From Combretum micranthum (Eukaryota; Streptophyta; Magnoliopsida; Myrtales; Combretaceae): a stretch of DNA of 64,000 nucleotides. The translations under genes were made by a program, and so were the position numbers. The stretch covers positions 434,001 to 498,000 of the forward strand of contig JAMXBD010000638.1 in the NCBI GenBank assembly GCA_024138025.1, read 5' to 3'. Shown here piece by piece: positions 11,420-25,800 of the stretch (the stretch's first letter is position 1; each line of letters starts with the position of its first letter). A model generated the notes under the pieces. That model had not been told where the DNA came from, made no database searches, and saw nothing but the letters and a program-made list of their open reading frames with translations.

Positions 11420-11765
11420 TATTTAATACGAATGAGTACACAAGTTGTGTACTTACTTGTATTGAAGATGTAAAATGTTGTTTGTGTAATTTAGGTTTCG
11501 CTTCTCACATAAGTGAGTACACAAGCCATGTTTAGGTCCGTGTAGAACCTTATGACACATGTTTTCCAAGTTTTAAAGGCTTTGGTTCCCACACAAGAGA
11601 GTACATGAGTCATGTTAAGACTTGTGTTGAACATGGTGGCTTTGCAACCTTGAAAATCATGCTTCTATTTCCCACATAAGAGAGTATACGAGTGATATGC
11701 TTGCTCATGTAGAAGTACACAGGTGAGAACACAATTGGTATTGCTACTTATATACAAAATAGCTT
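11420..11765. repeat. Degenerate tandem array, period about 83 bp, four units
   Basis: GAGTAC/GAGTAT cores at 11434, 11515, 11599 and 11682 are spaced 81, 84 and 83 bases apart. Each lies in a CACATAAGNGAGTACACAAG-like context and is followed by a CATGTTNAG...GTGTAGAA-like second half. Units contain short inverted words (ACACAAGTTGTGT). No coding potential was seen. Confidence 0.6.
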
Positions 11766-13603
11766 TTTGTCAACTTGCGTTTTCTTTATTAAAACCTTTG
11801 AAACTTGTTCAAACTCATCGTTAAAGGTTTAAAAACACATTAAAACCTTGGAACTAAACATTTGAAAATTAATTACCTATTTTTTTCCTTTTATTTCAAA
11901 TTTAAATCCTTATCTCCAAACTAAATATACATGAAAGCACCGATAACTTTTGGTTAAGAGCAAAGACTATAGAATGTATAACCTATAGATGAAATTAGAA
12001 AAGTAGATCATTATGGTCTAGAAGGTTCTAGTTTCTCAAAGGGTCTACCTTCCAAGTATGTGTATATTATGTGTGTGCTGTGTTTGTTTAGGTTAGAAAC
12101 TTAAACTGACTTAACAACTATTTGATAATAATGATGTGCGTAGTGCTTGTGCATGGCCACTAGTAATAGGTGGAGTATCGAAGCTATTATCATGACAGCC
12201 CGATGATTTATGTGTGGTGTTGTTCGAGAGTAAAGTTGCACATAGAAATGATCTGGTAGATCGAGCTGCTTCAGTTTTAGGAATACTGGAGATTACCCAA
12301 TATTCATGTTTGGACACTGTGATGTTGGAAGCATCCAACATTGTTTATATATATCTACTATTTTATATATATGTGGTGGTGGGATATTGAGTTATCCCTG
12401 TGTTGCTTGCTTGGCTTAAAATAAAGATAATAAAATATTGGTTATTATATTAGAATTAGGTTTGCCTATAAATGTTTTATGCTTGGTCACGCAAGCGAGC
12501 GCGCGCACGTGTGTGTTGTATATCGTATTAGGTACCGATTTATCCCTTTTTCTTTTTTAGTATAAGTATTAAACGTATGAATCGAATTGATGCATTGATA
12601 GTCACAATTAAATAGCAGGTATGGGAATGATGCTATTTATGAAGACTTTCTAATGAGGAGTAGAAGACATATAATAGTTCATATATAGTTGGTATGAGTG
12701 GTATTATGTCATTAGTATTTGTTAGTAATATTTAGTTTCAATGTACAAATCTTAAGGTAATAGTAAGGTAAAACTCTTTTAATCATCTTTTAGATGAATC
12801 TATATGGATTGTAAGATGATATCTAAAGTAATCGGTTTCGAATCTATGTAAGTAATTGAAGATTATTTGGAATCATTAAGTTATGAATGATTTTGGAGTT
12901 ATTTGTTATGCTTATGGTGGAATTAGTAGGATTAGAGCCTTTACGTGATGGGTTGTAATTGACCATAAATTTAAGGCATTATATTATCTAATTAAATATA
13001 TTATGTTTGGTGGTACATGGAAACAAGTCATTTGTCATGTCGGCCATTTAGAAATGTAAGTGGTGACTTTTTAAAAGAGTTGGGAATTTGCATAACTTTC
13101 AAAGAAAATGCCCGCACTATTTGCCCTATCATTTAATTAAATGCAAATTTAACAATTAATGAATACTACATTATATAATGTTTCCTTATTCTTTAATCAA
13201 ACGCAAAAAGAGAAATTAATGTATTGAAAATTTTTAATGATTTCCTTATCCGTTGAATTTTATTTTTCTCAATTATATGTTTGTGTATAACTGTAATCTA
13301 GTAATTAAAAACTTTCTATATCTATTTAGTTGTTTTAATTGCTTTTTTTGTTATTTTTTATTTTGTTTTAATAAAGAGTTAATTACAAAATTTTACCTAT
13401 ATTTTTTTTCTATTTACAAACACATGACCCTGTCGGGTCATGTGTTAAATACTATATGAGAAATACATGTTAGTGTCTTATTAGTTTAAAAAAATCTAAT
13501 ACAAATATTAATGAATAAAAATAAAAAAAAATAAAAATTTAAAAATATTTTTAAAATAAAAAAAATTGAAAAAATTTATAAGATTAATTTTTAAGACCAA
13601 TAA
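11766..13603. other. AT-rich stretch without recognisable gene
   Basis: No gene supported. It contains an 18-bp palindrome TGTTGGAAGCATCCAACA at about 12324-12341, a (GC)n/CACGTG-bearing patch at about 12494-12515 and A/T homopolymer runs at 13500-13570. It may be part of the same older repeat as 6664-7475. Confidence 0.3.
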
Positions 13604-14348
13604 TGTCACACCCCCATAAGGTACCCTAGCAGTAACATTACATCATATAACTAACTGAGGCCTCTAGAAAGTTACATGATTACTGTACAACTAACGTACC
13701 CAGAAGCATGGACAATTTAACAGGATCGAAGGTTATTTAGCTTAAGAAAGACATTGAATATACAAGCCATACATGTAAATAACAACACAAAGTCTAAAAG
13801 CTTCATATAGAGGATTACAACTTTGCTTTCAAAGGCTTAACCTTAAGCATAACAAACAAGGAAAATAAAACATAACACTCCTAAAACTAAAACTATTATT
13901 GTAAACCCTAAAAATTTTTATAATTCACAGAAAATAATCCTAGAAGTCTAACACTGAAACCGAAACCCAGAAAATCGACCCAAGTTAAAAAAAATTCTAA
14001 ACTAGTTCAAACACGAGAATTCTTAATCTTGAGGAAAAGAGAACCCTCAAAACAAAATGGAAAATCCGACTATCGGTTGATTTAACATCCATACACCAAT
14101 CAAATCCTCTATCCAATTTCTAACACGCAAATTAAGACGATATATCCAAATGACACTCGACAACGAAATACTAAGATCTTAAATCCTTCGATGAATTTTA
14201 GAATAAAAATTTTCAATTTTCACCAAAAACCAAACTGAGTCAACCCATAACCCTAAACTCGGTTAAACGATCCCGAGAACTGAAAACTATTAAATAATCA
14301 TAAATAAAATGAGATGAACCATAGATATCGAACTAAAAATATAATACG
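13604..14348 (-). mobile_element. LTR G, 3' part (minus orientation)
   Basis: Starts TGTCACACCCCCATAAGGTACCC, the reverse complement of a family I 3' end (compare TGTCACACCCTGGAGGGTACCC at 29597). It runs rightward until LTR B begins, and its continuation appears to be 25959 onward. This makes G the outer host of the nest. Confidence 0.5.
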
Positions 14349-14637
14349 GGTAAAAATCCAAAATTTTATGATCTTACGAATAACTCAACAAAACCGAAAG
14401 TCATCAGATTCTAAAAGTCAACAAAGCTCACAACAAACCCTAGTGTTTAAAATCAGCAATCCTGTGCTCTTAAACCCTAAACAACGAAATGAAAATAATT
14501 GTTGAATAATTCATAATAATATAGGAAGCTTAAAATATCAGGTCACGAATTTCTAGTGACTTCGATTCGAATGGGATCAGTTTTCAAAAACCATGCCCTA
14601 GTACACTGAATGGTAAAAATATTTTGACAATACTAAT

Positions 14638-17600
14638 TGTAACACCCTGAATTATACGTCTATTTAATTTTTGGTAATTGTTAAATAGATAGTAATGTCT
14701 GATAGAAATTTTAGAAAATGTCTGAAAAACCATCTCCGCTTTTCTTGAATTTAAATATGGTAATTACCATATGGACAATAAAAGACTTAATTAAAATAAA
14801 AATATAAGCATAAACTATACCTATATCAAAGAAAAATTTTCCGTAAGATATAACAATATTAATATAATTAATATATAAACTAAAAAATCAATAAAGATAA
14901 GTAAAATAATAAATTGGATCCCAAAAATAATTCAAAAGATACAAACAAAAAATAAATACTATAAATTTATAATAGTAGAATATAAATAAAGTCAAATTAA
15001 AGACAATTTAATTATTAACAGGTCATAAAATACCAAAACACTAATAATTTAAATCTTTAAAGGATAAACTATAATATACGATAATAGATATTAAAGCTGA
15101 ATGGTAAAAGTCTTAAATTAAAAATTTTAAGTATACCATAGTGTTCAGAATATTTAATATAGTAGGTATGTAAATTTTCATCTAAAATATTATCGAATGA
15201 ATATTTATCGTACGTGTTAATTAGAACCCTAAAAAAATGAAACTTGCCCAATAAGCCAAAAATTTTCTATAAATTCTCTTACTCCCTCACTCTCTCGTCT
15301 CATCCTCTCTTTCATATTCTCTCTCTCTCTCATCTTTCTCTCTCTCTCTGTAGCAAAGTCTTCATTGAAGACTTTATGTAAAAAAAAAAAATCAAAATCA
15401 GATCCTTCTCCGTAAAGGAGAAGAACGAAAAAAAAAAGAGAAACAACTTCTCCGACCAAAGAAGAAAAAAAATCAAAAGAAAAATAAAAAAAAAGAAATA
15501 ATAAAATAATAGAAAAGAAATCTACAAGCTCCTCCGATCTTCAAAAGCTCATATCTTTCACATATGACAATTGATTCCAATTTCGGAAGTGGTGTTGTGA
15601 TCGTGGCGATACGCTCTTCAATTCAAGGCCACACAAGGTTAGGTTTCGATCACTCTAAAATTTTACTATTATGATCCATTACGTAGAAGTTTTCATAATA
15701 TTAAGAGTTTTAATATTAGTTTTTATTATAAATATACATATTTACATGCATATATAACGATAATAATATAAAATTATGTCATGCTGAGTATGTATATTTA
15801 GACTAGTTGATATTACATTTCGCTTATCAAATGGATAATAAATTAATAAATAAAAACGCTAGATGATAGAAAATTGATTATAATTTTAGATAATTAATAT
15901 TTAGAGTTTATTTATTAGTAAATAGAAATTTAGAGGCAAATCACTAAGGTTGTCATATACACGATAGGATCAATAACTGATCAAAATCTTCTAATCTAAA
16001 GCCCAAATTAAAATTCTGATTTCACAAACATGAAAGTTATAATATTTTAATCCTATATAGACTAAAACCCTAGTTTATTCTATTAGATCTGGAAATTATA
16101 ATCGTGTAGGTGAAAAACCTAAATCTATCCGATTTCGTAGATTTTAGAATTTAGTTTTCAACTTGAAAACAATGTAAGAAAAATATAGAACCTTGACTAT
16201 AGAGATATATGTAGTATAATACTGAAAAATTCTCAAAACACTAAAAGTTAAGCGTGTTCATGACCTAGGATGGGTGACCTTCTGGAAATGAATAACAATT
16301 TTCCAAAACGAGTGATATCTCGATAAATACAGTTCCAAGACAATAACCATTGGTTTATAATTGAATTATTAGATCTTTAAAGTATATCAGTTAGCAAATG
16401 ATGATTTAAAGATAAATCGCTAGGATTGAGATGTAACCGTTAAAACTAGATATTAGGTATAATTTACATAAATAAAACTCAAACTAAGATTTTAATATCG
16501 AAAACACTAAAACAAAAATATTCTTAACTTATATAAACACTCGTTATGTTTTATGAAGCAAAACTTAACTAAAGAAACAATTAGAATTAAGTAAAGTAAA
16601 CCTATAGCGTAGTTCTGACATTTAAAAAGAATAGAGATGTTCTATGACAAGTTTAAATAATTTAAATCACACATAACATATAATCATGAGTAGAAATGGA
16701 ATTAAGGAGGAAAATAAAAACTTAGAAAACCCTAGAACCTTATAATAAAAGTTTCATTCCTATAAGAAAACTTAAGAAAAATTTTACTTGAATTTGATAA
16801 ATGAAACATATTTGATTATCCGATCAATAAAAAGATTGGATATGTAATTAAACTTCAATATGTGACCTCATATACAAATATAAGATTTAGATCATATGCA
16901 GAAATAGGATATTGGTAGATAAACTTGATATGATTTAAGTATTATATAGATAAAAGATATCTAGCTTTAAATCTATTAGATAAACTCAATAACAAACCTA
17001 TATGGACATATGGAGATTTCGACACATATAAAAGAATAAGATTCCTAAAATAAAATTTAAGTAATTCAATTACAAATTAGAAAATCAAGATAATTTAAAT
17101 TGTAATTGAAAGATTAAACTTAACCAAGAATTCCATAACTCTAAGTATAAAATTCAACACTTGTAAGACTATAAGGATATAAAGTGTAGGTTAATGGAAA
17201 TCATAAATATTAGCTAATATAATCAAATTAATTAAAGTTACATACTTCAAATAAGATCAAGACAAAGAAAATGAAAATAAATATAAATGTATACGCTTTA
17301 ACTAAAAAGTAGACTAATGAACTTAAATTAAGTTTTATCACTAATACTTGATGAAATAAACATAAAACAAGGAATTGAACTTGAAATAATGATTAAGAAT
17401 ACAAAACAAGAAACCTAGGCATCATTATGATACCTTTCGAGCCCCTAAAGTAACATAGGAAAAATATACAAAATGATTAATTTAACCTGATAATTAAAAA
17501 CTACATTCGATAAGTTCCCAATGACTACTCATATGCTAAAATCTAAGTTAAAATGAGTATAATATGCCCAATTTAAGATTTCGTGATTAAACTCGATATT

Positions 17601-19091
17601 TGAAAATATTTAAAATACTTTTCTTAGGAAAACTAAGATTATACGAATTTTATAGTTTAATTTACGAAGCGTAGCCTTTACAAACTTCAAAATGACTAAT
17701 TATGTGTTAAGGTTAGATTAAAAATGTTAAAACTCGGAGGTTAAGACATAAAGACACAATAGGTTTCTTTATATGAATAAAAGTATAGTAATGGGTATCT
17801 GTTATCTCGATTCTCAGGGGATACAGATCCATCTTCAAGTTTTCTTATAGACTTCTATGACCATTAAGCAAGGATAAACAAGTGAGTATATTCCAATGAC
17901 CTTCATATCTGCTTATGCTTGTAGGTTTAGAGTATGATATTTTGATAATATAAACTAAATGATTCAAGTATGAGGTTGGGAAATTTACACTTGTGGTTGC
18001 TCGTGTTGGTTATCTGTGTTGAAAATACTATACATTATTTTGAACGTTAAGTATTGAGTGTTGTTTAATCATTTTGATCTTTGGAGTGTCTGATAATTGT
18101 CTGATCGCCAAATAAATGGACTTATTGACTATTGGCGTGATAATTATAATATTGATCATGCATTGCACGATTGCATGTAGAAGGCCATCACCACTACACT
18201 TTGACCCGAATGGGCCACACTGTCCCGTGAGGACGGTAAACATGGAGGACTGAAGTGGTATATGTCTAGTGTATACCATGGGCCTTGTTCTAGGGGAATG
18301 GGAACTAAGTCGTCCTGGGGAGACGGCCCACCTCCTAGGATCACACCGGATCATTATTAAGGATATCTTGCTTCAATGGGATGTTGTTATTTGTATATTA
18401 TTTTCTATATATGAAAATCTCCTTGAATAAATTTGATTCGCGAAGTATTAGCAGTCCGGGTCCTGATGTGTGGATGTACCCCAACCCCAGATTCGAAGGG
18501 CGTAAATCCGAATATATATATATATGGCTACCGGTTGGTCATATATATTTGATCATTTGCTTGTCTGCGTTGCATATGCTTGTTTAATAACTTGTTTGCT
18601 TTTGCTTGAACGGTATGGAGCGAGGGTATACTTCACTCAACTAGTTGTAGCTGACTCCCCAACAGTTTGCTTTTGCAAGTAAGTCGAATACATGGATGGG
18701 ATAGGATTTGAGTGCAGAGCATGACAAAGATCAAGTTGTACAAGACTGATAGAAGATTGAGAATTTGATAGGTTAAACCTAGTTGAGAGAATAAACATGA
18801 AAATGTAGTCTTTTATTAACTTTAACCTAGTTGATATTTTGTGTTAAATCTAGGTTTACCTTATCTTGTCATTTGGTAGGATATCTGATTCTCTGCGGTC
18901 TTATGATCTGTGGAAGTTTCGATATCTAATAAATTATTTTCATAATAAATTTATATATGTATAATACAATGAGAGGATAATTAATTAGAGTCATGTAAAC
19001 TCTGACTTGCAAGGCGATCCTCATGTTGCGAGTGCACATGTGATATGGCGATTTAGGGCAATCCTACTAGGCCCCACATAGGGTCGTGATA
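14638..19091 (+). mobile_element. LTR III (about 4.45 kb) nested in LTR B
   Basis: Starts TGTAACACCCTG and ends ATAGGGTCGTGATA; the expected ACA end reads ATA. Flanking pentamers CTAAT (14633-14637) and CCAAT (19092-19096) match 4/5. Removing it joins the two LTR B pieces in the order seen in LTRs A and C, the strongest evidence for insertion. It has CTATAAATTC (about 15268), a CT-rich leader (15318-15349), an AAG|GTTAGG donor (15638), a TTCTCAG acceptor (17817) and GTGAGT at 17882. A GC-richer block at about 18180-18345 gives chance minus-strand ORFs that I do not call. Confidence 0.6.
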
Positions 19092-19493
19092 CCAATAGAC
19101 TCGTAAAAATATAAGGTTCCCAAAAATATCAGTTTTAGAATTTTTCGATAACTAAAAATTACAGATATCTCATTTATACGCATATTTTTATTACCATTGG
19201 TATTTTATTTGTCTAGTCTACTGTTCATAGTACTTTTCTACTATTTATTACTATTCATCTATCTCTATTTTTTCTTACTGGTTATTTTTACAACCTACAT
19301 ACCTATTTCTTATAATTTTCTTTTCTTATAAAAATTCTACACCACATATTACTAAACTACTCTTACACTTTTTCTAAAATTAATTTTTTATCACATTTCT
19401 CCCCTTTCCCTCCTCTTGCCATCCATCTCTCTCTCATCCTCAATTTGTTTTCTTTTCAATTTATTTAATTATATCTAATTTCTACTCTAAAAC

Positions 19494-19504
19494 TCTATAA
19501 ATAC
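19494..19504 (+). promoter_or_regulatory. TATA box of LTR B
   Basis: CTATAAATACC followed by CCCTTCCTCCATTATTTCACACA, the same layout as the family I LTRs A, C and D. Confidence 0.5.
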
Positions 19505-19617
19505 CCCCTTCCTCCATTATTTCACACAACTCATTCTACTATCAAAACTCTCTCAAATTCACTACACAAACACTCTCCATAAAGATTTCTCTATACTAAT
19601 ACTCTCTTTAGCCAAAC

Positions 19618-22600
19618 TAAAATACCCCCAATCTTCACCTAGATTAGAAATTGAGTTTAGATAGATTAAATGAATCAAATGAATTATAAGATTTAATTAG
19701 ACAAGTTAGCTTAATTTAATTAGCTAATAATTTAGTTAGTTTTGAGATTTGAAATTCCTAAAATCCCTAAACATGTTATAAAAATATTTAGAGGATTCCT
19801 AAACTCTTGATTCTTAGCCTAAACACTAATTCCTAAATCTTAGCAAAATTTGAGTTTATTTGCTTGTCTAAAAATATCAATTCTTAAACCCGAACTCAAA
19901 TTAAATATCTTTGTATCCAAATTAAATTCCTAAATTAAATTCTTATTTTAAAATCTTAATTTATAATTTTGATTTCTTTAGAAATCATCTTTTAAATATT
20001 CTTCTGGAATTATAGATATTGATCTGATAGTTCTAAACCTATACCCTATTTCTAAAATATCCAAATTTTAAACTATATCTTTTCCTTTTCTTTAATTTCT
20101 TTTGCTGCCTTTTCTTTCCCCTTTCATTTTCCGTTTCCCTTTGCTTTCTTTCTTCTTCTTATTCTCTTCTTCTCTCTTTCTTTTCTTTCTCTAAAACTCA
20201 AATTCAAGGGAGACTAGAAGATAAATTAAGGATAGGAAACAAGATAGAAAGAGGAGATCAAGTAGAATTAGCTTCAACAGAAGAAGAAGAAGAAGGAATT
20301 GCATGAGTAGGCTAAAAAAGCTAAGTTTTCTATTTCTATTTCTCTTTGTTTTTACTTGTTATTTACATTTGTAATTGATGAGTTAATGTTGAATTGGGTT
20401 GAGAGTGCTATTTATTTATGTATTTGTTGATATATTCTGTTGAGGTCGGATTGTGAAGGAGGAAGAAGATGAAATAGTAGTTATGATGGTTTGATTGTTG
20501 TTTGAAGTTGTTGGAGAAGATTAAAGTGTTAGGAGTTGTTATTAGAGTTTATTTGATGTTAGAATTGATATAGGAAGCTTAATAGATGATTTGAAGAAGT
20601 TTTAATAAAAGGAAAGTGTAAAAAAACATGTTTTCGCAAAGTTGTTCTATCGTCAACGCCGCCTCCTGAAGCTTCTACGCGGCCGGCTTTGAGGCGGTGT
20701 TGAAGTGAACAGGATGCATTTTCTTAAAGCTGCCACCAACGCTGCCGGTGTTGAACCTCTACGCTGCCGGCTTTGAGATTTAAGCCACCGGTGTAGAAGT
20801 GTCGGCGTTCGTTTTACAACACTCCCCTGTTTCATAGCTTGATCGTATTTTGGACATAAATTTTTTATAAAACCTCCGATTGAGGTGATTCAAGTTGCTA
20901 TAGAAAGATTAAAAAGAGATCTACAACTTTCATGTTTTAAGTTTTTACAAATTCGAAATGTATAGATACTCAAATTTGACTTCTTTCCAGCTGCTACATT
21001 TTTATAACAAAGTTCAAAACTTTTTTGTTTGTGAAATGTTTTTTTCCTAGAAATGGATCTTTTTGAGCTAAAAGAGATAGATAAGTGATGCTTAGGTGTT
21101 ATGTTGATTGATTGATTAATTAAGAAAATTTTAGATAGATTTATAAATTTAACAAATAATTGATTAAATGTGAAGTTAGACATAAAATGAACTTAGTTGA
21201 TGATTCTAGATCAACTTGACTAAATGAACTTGATGAGTTAAAATGAATTAGATTAATATATTTTAATCAACTTGACTTAGTAAATAACTAATTCTAATCA
21301 ATTTGGCTAAGATTAAGTAAAATGAGTTTAATATCTAATAATTGGATTAGATTGACTTATTAAAGAGATCTTTGAATATAATGAGGAGTATCTTGTTTTA
21401 AATGTTTGTTTGCTTTAGATATTAATGTTTTTATATATGAGTTCTTTTTAAAGTCTTTGTAATAAGATATGATAAATGAAGTGAAAAGAAATACTTTGAC
21501 AAACAAAAGAGAACTGTCCGTATTTTAGCAGGGCGATCTTTGTAGCTATAGCGGGGTTCCTATTTAGTGTCTGCTCAAATAGGGCCTTCATAAAATGAGT
21601 TAGATTAATGAATAATTGATATAAGTTCTTGTATGAGTTTGTTGAAGTGGATGTTGGTTTAGGTTCTTACAAGAGTTGTTTCTTGAACCAGTGGTAGATA
21701 TGAGATATATCTTTTAAGATAGCGTCTGCTCTACCTTCTGAGACTCTGTTTGGATTTTATATTCAAGGTATACAGTAACTTGCGTGTTGGATGCTAGGAT
21801 AGGCATCTAAAATAAATCAAGAACTTAAACTTGACTTAATAATTGATGAGTGTTGATTGTCTTTTACACCGTTGAATCTAGTTCGGAGAGTGGCACCTTG
21901 CTCAGATTGGGCATGGTACTTTTTTGCTATGCATAGATTTATCTAGGAGATATGAGTATCCGAGCTACTTATATCAACCCCCTGAGCGTCGTGATACGTT
22001 ATCTCAGAATCCCCGTATTATATGGCTACGCCGGAAGGTGGGCTGCCTAGTTGTATGAACAGTAGGACCACTCAAGGAGGCGGACGTGATACTAGATACT
22101 TGATGTCTGGAGTTTAAATACTCCCATGTTGATTTGTTTATTTTAAAGAAAAGATAATAACTAGTTGATTGTGCATTGCATTTAGTTGAGCTCATGTGTC
22201 ATTCTGTGTGTGATTGTGTTGCTGTGTACTAGACTTCGGCTCATTCTTGTTGTTGTTATTCTTTTTACAGGTTTTGTTGTTGATAAAGATGATGTTGATG
22301 AAGTTGAAGATGATGAGTTCTTGTTGATGTTGGTAATGATGGATGATGAGATGATGATATGATGATATTGTTGTTGTTGATGATGTTGTCTCGGGTTTTT
22401 GGGTGCTTCTGTTGACTCGAGAAGGATTGTGGATGAGTAATGTGAGTAAGGATCGTTGAGTATTTTAGTTGTTTTGTTTCTCCTTTTCCTTGCTTTATAG
22501 AGACTGGATTCATTTATAAATTTGTATTTTCATTTAAGGGCTTGTTACCGCCCATGTTTTGTAAATAAGCTTTTGTAAATATTTATCAAAATGAAAGTTT

Positions 22601-22847
22601 TTCCACTTGTAATAGTGGAAGTTTGAAATGCTTTTATGTAGAAACGTTTTTATTAAAGTTTATTTTTTCACTGCTAAATCCAGTTATCTGAAAATTTAAC
22701 TAACCGATTTCACAACCTAAAACCAAACAGCAATGTTCAACATAAACACCTTCTTTTAAGATAACCTTACGTATAATTCGTAAAAGTTATACGTTGTTAG
22801 GGACTTGGTGTGCTTAATTTGAGAATTGAGCATGTCAGGTCTTTACA
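19618..22847 (+). mobile_element. Family II LTR (about 3.2 kb) nested in LTR B
   Basis: Flanked by a perfect 5-bp TSD CAAAC (19613-19617 and 22848-22852). It ends GTCAGGTCTTTACA, the reverse complement of the TGTAAAGACCTGAC start at 62187. Its left end reads TAAAATACCCCC, so one terminal base differs from TG. It contains the island GC-rich block at about 20650-20815 and CCCCCTGAGC (about 21978), the inverse of the CTCAGGGGG block of copies 1 and 4. A TTCTTTTTACAG acceptor-like site ends at 22270. Confidence 0.7.
20650..20815. repeat. GC-rich island of the nested family II LTR
   Basis: Contains GCGGCCGGCTTTGAGGCGG, GCTGCCGGTGTTGAA and GCTGCCGGCTTTGAG words, matching the island at 1386-1770 in an oppositely oriented copy. 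The quasi-palindromic core explains why similar words appear on both strands. Confidence 0.55.
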
Positions 22848-25800
22848 CAAACACTCAAAAAAATCCTCATCTACACACAAACCATCTCTTATTTTCTACT
22901 CCCCATAGTATCCCATTCATCTACCGTCTTCATACCACATAAACACTTTAGGTAATACTTCTTCCAACTATTTTAGATATCCATGTCATGTAACTTAACA
23001 TGACTATGATGTTATTTTGAAACTCACATGAGTAGTAAAAGCAATAATATGTTCATGTTTTGTTCTTGCACATAAAATTCCTATTTTTTATCTTGATATT
23101 ATGCTTTTATATATGTTGTTATTATCATTGTTATGCTAACTTCTTATTCATATCTAACTAAATATATTTATGTATTTATATATAATCTATAGAGCATATA
23201 AGCTCACTTGTTATTTATTTATTTTTATGTTTTGCAATTTATTTATTTCATGCTATTTTTAAGACTAGTCTTTCTAGTTTTAGACTTGTCCATATCAAAT
23301 TAAAACAACATTTTTCTTATTTTCTTTATATTTTGGGACTAGTTTATTCTTAGTCTCGAGATGCCTTGATAAAGCTAAGGCTCCCAATACTTGACCAGGT
23401 TACCTTGATGAAGCTAAGGTTCCCAATATTTGATATTTTTATTATCTTGCTTATTATTATTTGCTTCTAGTATTTTTCTCATATTCTTATTATTTTACAT
23501 GCTCATAATACATGCATCTACATAATGATATTGTCTCAACTAAATTTAAAAGTAGAATTTTACTTTATTAAAGGAACTTGAAACTAAATTTTTTATTATG
23601 TGACTTGTTATTAAATAATGAAGTTATTATTAACAACATAAAAATAAAATAATACAAGTTTTCTCAAAGATTTCTCAAATAACAAAGATAGCTTTACTAA
23701 GGAAATATAAGAAATAAACACTTTCTTTTTATAATATGGTAACCTAAGTTTTAGTAAAATAATTATTTGTATTCAAGTTTTCACAAAATCTTAAGATTAA
23801 ACTCTTTTCAACTCCATAACGAAATTAAGAAGCAAACTAATTTTCAAATTAAGATAAAATCAACTCATAAAATTATAAACCCACTTAGGAAAATAATGAT
23901 GTTTAAGTTTCTAAAAAAGGAACTTATTTTCAAAAAAAAAATATAAATATGATAAGATCAAAAATAAAAGATTTTATCAATAAAGAAGATTATTTTCAAA
24001 TAAAATTTGTAGAGGAAATAAAATACCAATTTTTAGAAAACAAGAACTTATGTTTTAAACAAAAAATGTAAAAAGAAAATACTCATTTTCTAAAACCATT
24101 CTAAATGCAAATTTATAAATAGGTTATTAGCAACTTAATAGACTTTTGGTAACTTTGATCTTTTATCACTACAAGTGAAAATTATAAAAGACCAAAGTTA
24201 AAGGAAAATTTACTTGTTTGGAAAAAGAATGAGGAAAATAAAATAAGAATATACTCATTTATAATAACCTGGAAAAATACAAAGTTTCTTCAAAATACTT
24301 GAAAAGAAATTTGTCAAAGTTAAGTTTTAACACTTCAAAATGAATTGTTTTATGAAATAAATTGTTGAGACACTACCATTAGAATTTTTGCATATAAAAT
24401 GGGCTTATCTATATACTCAAGGAATTTATCAATCATATATATATATATATTTTACTAAAGGAATTTTGAATGAAGTTGAGTTGGAAAATTGTTTCGCAAA
24501 ATCTAGAATATTCGTTTTGAATCTGTACCCTACGGTTTTGGAACCCAAATGACCTTATAACAAAAATTGCCTTAGAAATGGATAGATCTTTTCGAAGATA
24601 GAAAACGGAATATTATATGTGAAATTCCGAGTTAAAATAAGCAAGTTATGGCCACTGTAAATTGGAATTTCATTATATGCGATTTTGACGAACATAATGA
24701 AATAGAATTAGAAAGTTTAAGTAGAATTTCTACGAAACTCATTCCGGGTATTTCTTTTATCTAGTAATGAAGGATATGAGATTACCCTTCCTAATTGCTA
24801 CGACTAAGAAGATTACGAAATGGACGAGTGAGTTATTCCTCTTAATTTCGATACATTGCTTATGCTTGTAAAGTAGTGGCATTAGTATACTAAGAAAAGA
24901 AAAAATGGATATGGGGAATCCGAGAGTATATATATATGTGATTCTATACTTATGTTGAAATGAGAATTAAGAATATCGCAACTTCAAACTGCCTGTTTAA
25001 GTATTTTGTTTACTTACTTGTATGACTAGTTATTATTTGCTAAATTGATTGATTGCTCCCCCTAATAAACCTTAATAAGGTTTGGCTTAAGAAAAATAAA
25101 ACGCTCATGCATAGCATCCATCGATTCACATTTCTTTCGGAAGGTTGCTACTCCTATGCATAGAGTTGGATTGGTTGTTATCGTGCTGGGACACGGGCCA
25201 TGTTCCTTCCTAGAGAATCCAAATCGCCCGAGGAATGCGATTCTAGGTTCAAAGCTGAGCCAACCGAACGTTTTGGGTGGGGATCTGGGGACTAGCAGTA
25301 GAAGGTCGCAGATCTTCATCACCAACTCCCTAACCTTCGATATGGAGGGATAAATCCGTTCTATTTATGATTTCCGGATAACTATATATATTTGTGTAAT
25401 CACATAATTGTTGCATTGTATGCATAGCATATGTGTGAAAATTTACATGAACTTGTTTGAGACTATGGTATGAATGAAAAGGAATACCTCACTAAGCTAG
25501 TTGTAAGCTTATACCCTCATAGATTTTGTTGAAACAAGTATACTCGTGGCTTAAATCGAAGATCATGACATTAAGGAAGTCATGGAAGGATGTTAAACTT
25601 TTATGAAGGCATTGAGAACATAAGATGAAGTTATTTTGCAAGGTTCCTTATATGTAATGTATGCTATGTTAGTGTTTTGGAAGTTCTAAGAAGTGTATTT
25701 TTTTTATTTGAAGACAATAGAGTAATATACCCTTAAGAATTGTAATTTACCATGTTTATATTTTATGATAAGTATTCTCCTTGCCTTGTTACTTAATCAT

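Noticed and set aside
12324..12341. 18-bp palindrome as a terminator or operator
   Set aside because: Isolated short palindromes are expected by chance in 64 kb, and there is no gene beside it.
13604..14348. Exact TSD for LTR B or G
   Set aside because: The pentamers at the best-guess borders do not match, so I give no TSD for either.
18028..18354. Overlapping minus ORFs of 108 and 62 codons
   Set aside because: Arise in a GC-richer block of LTR III where stops are rarer. Two frames are open at once, which argues against coding.
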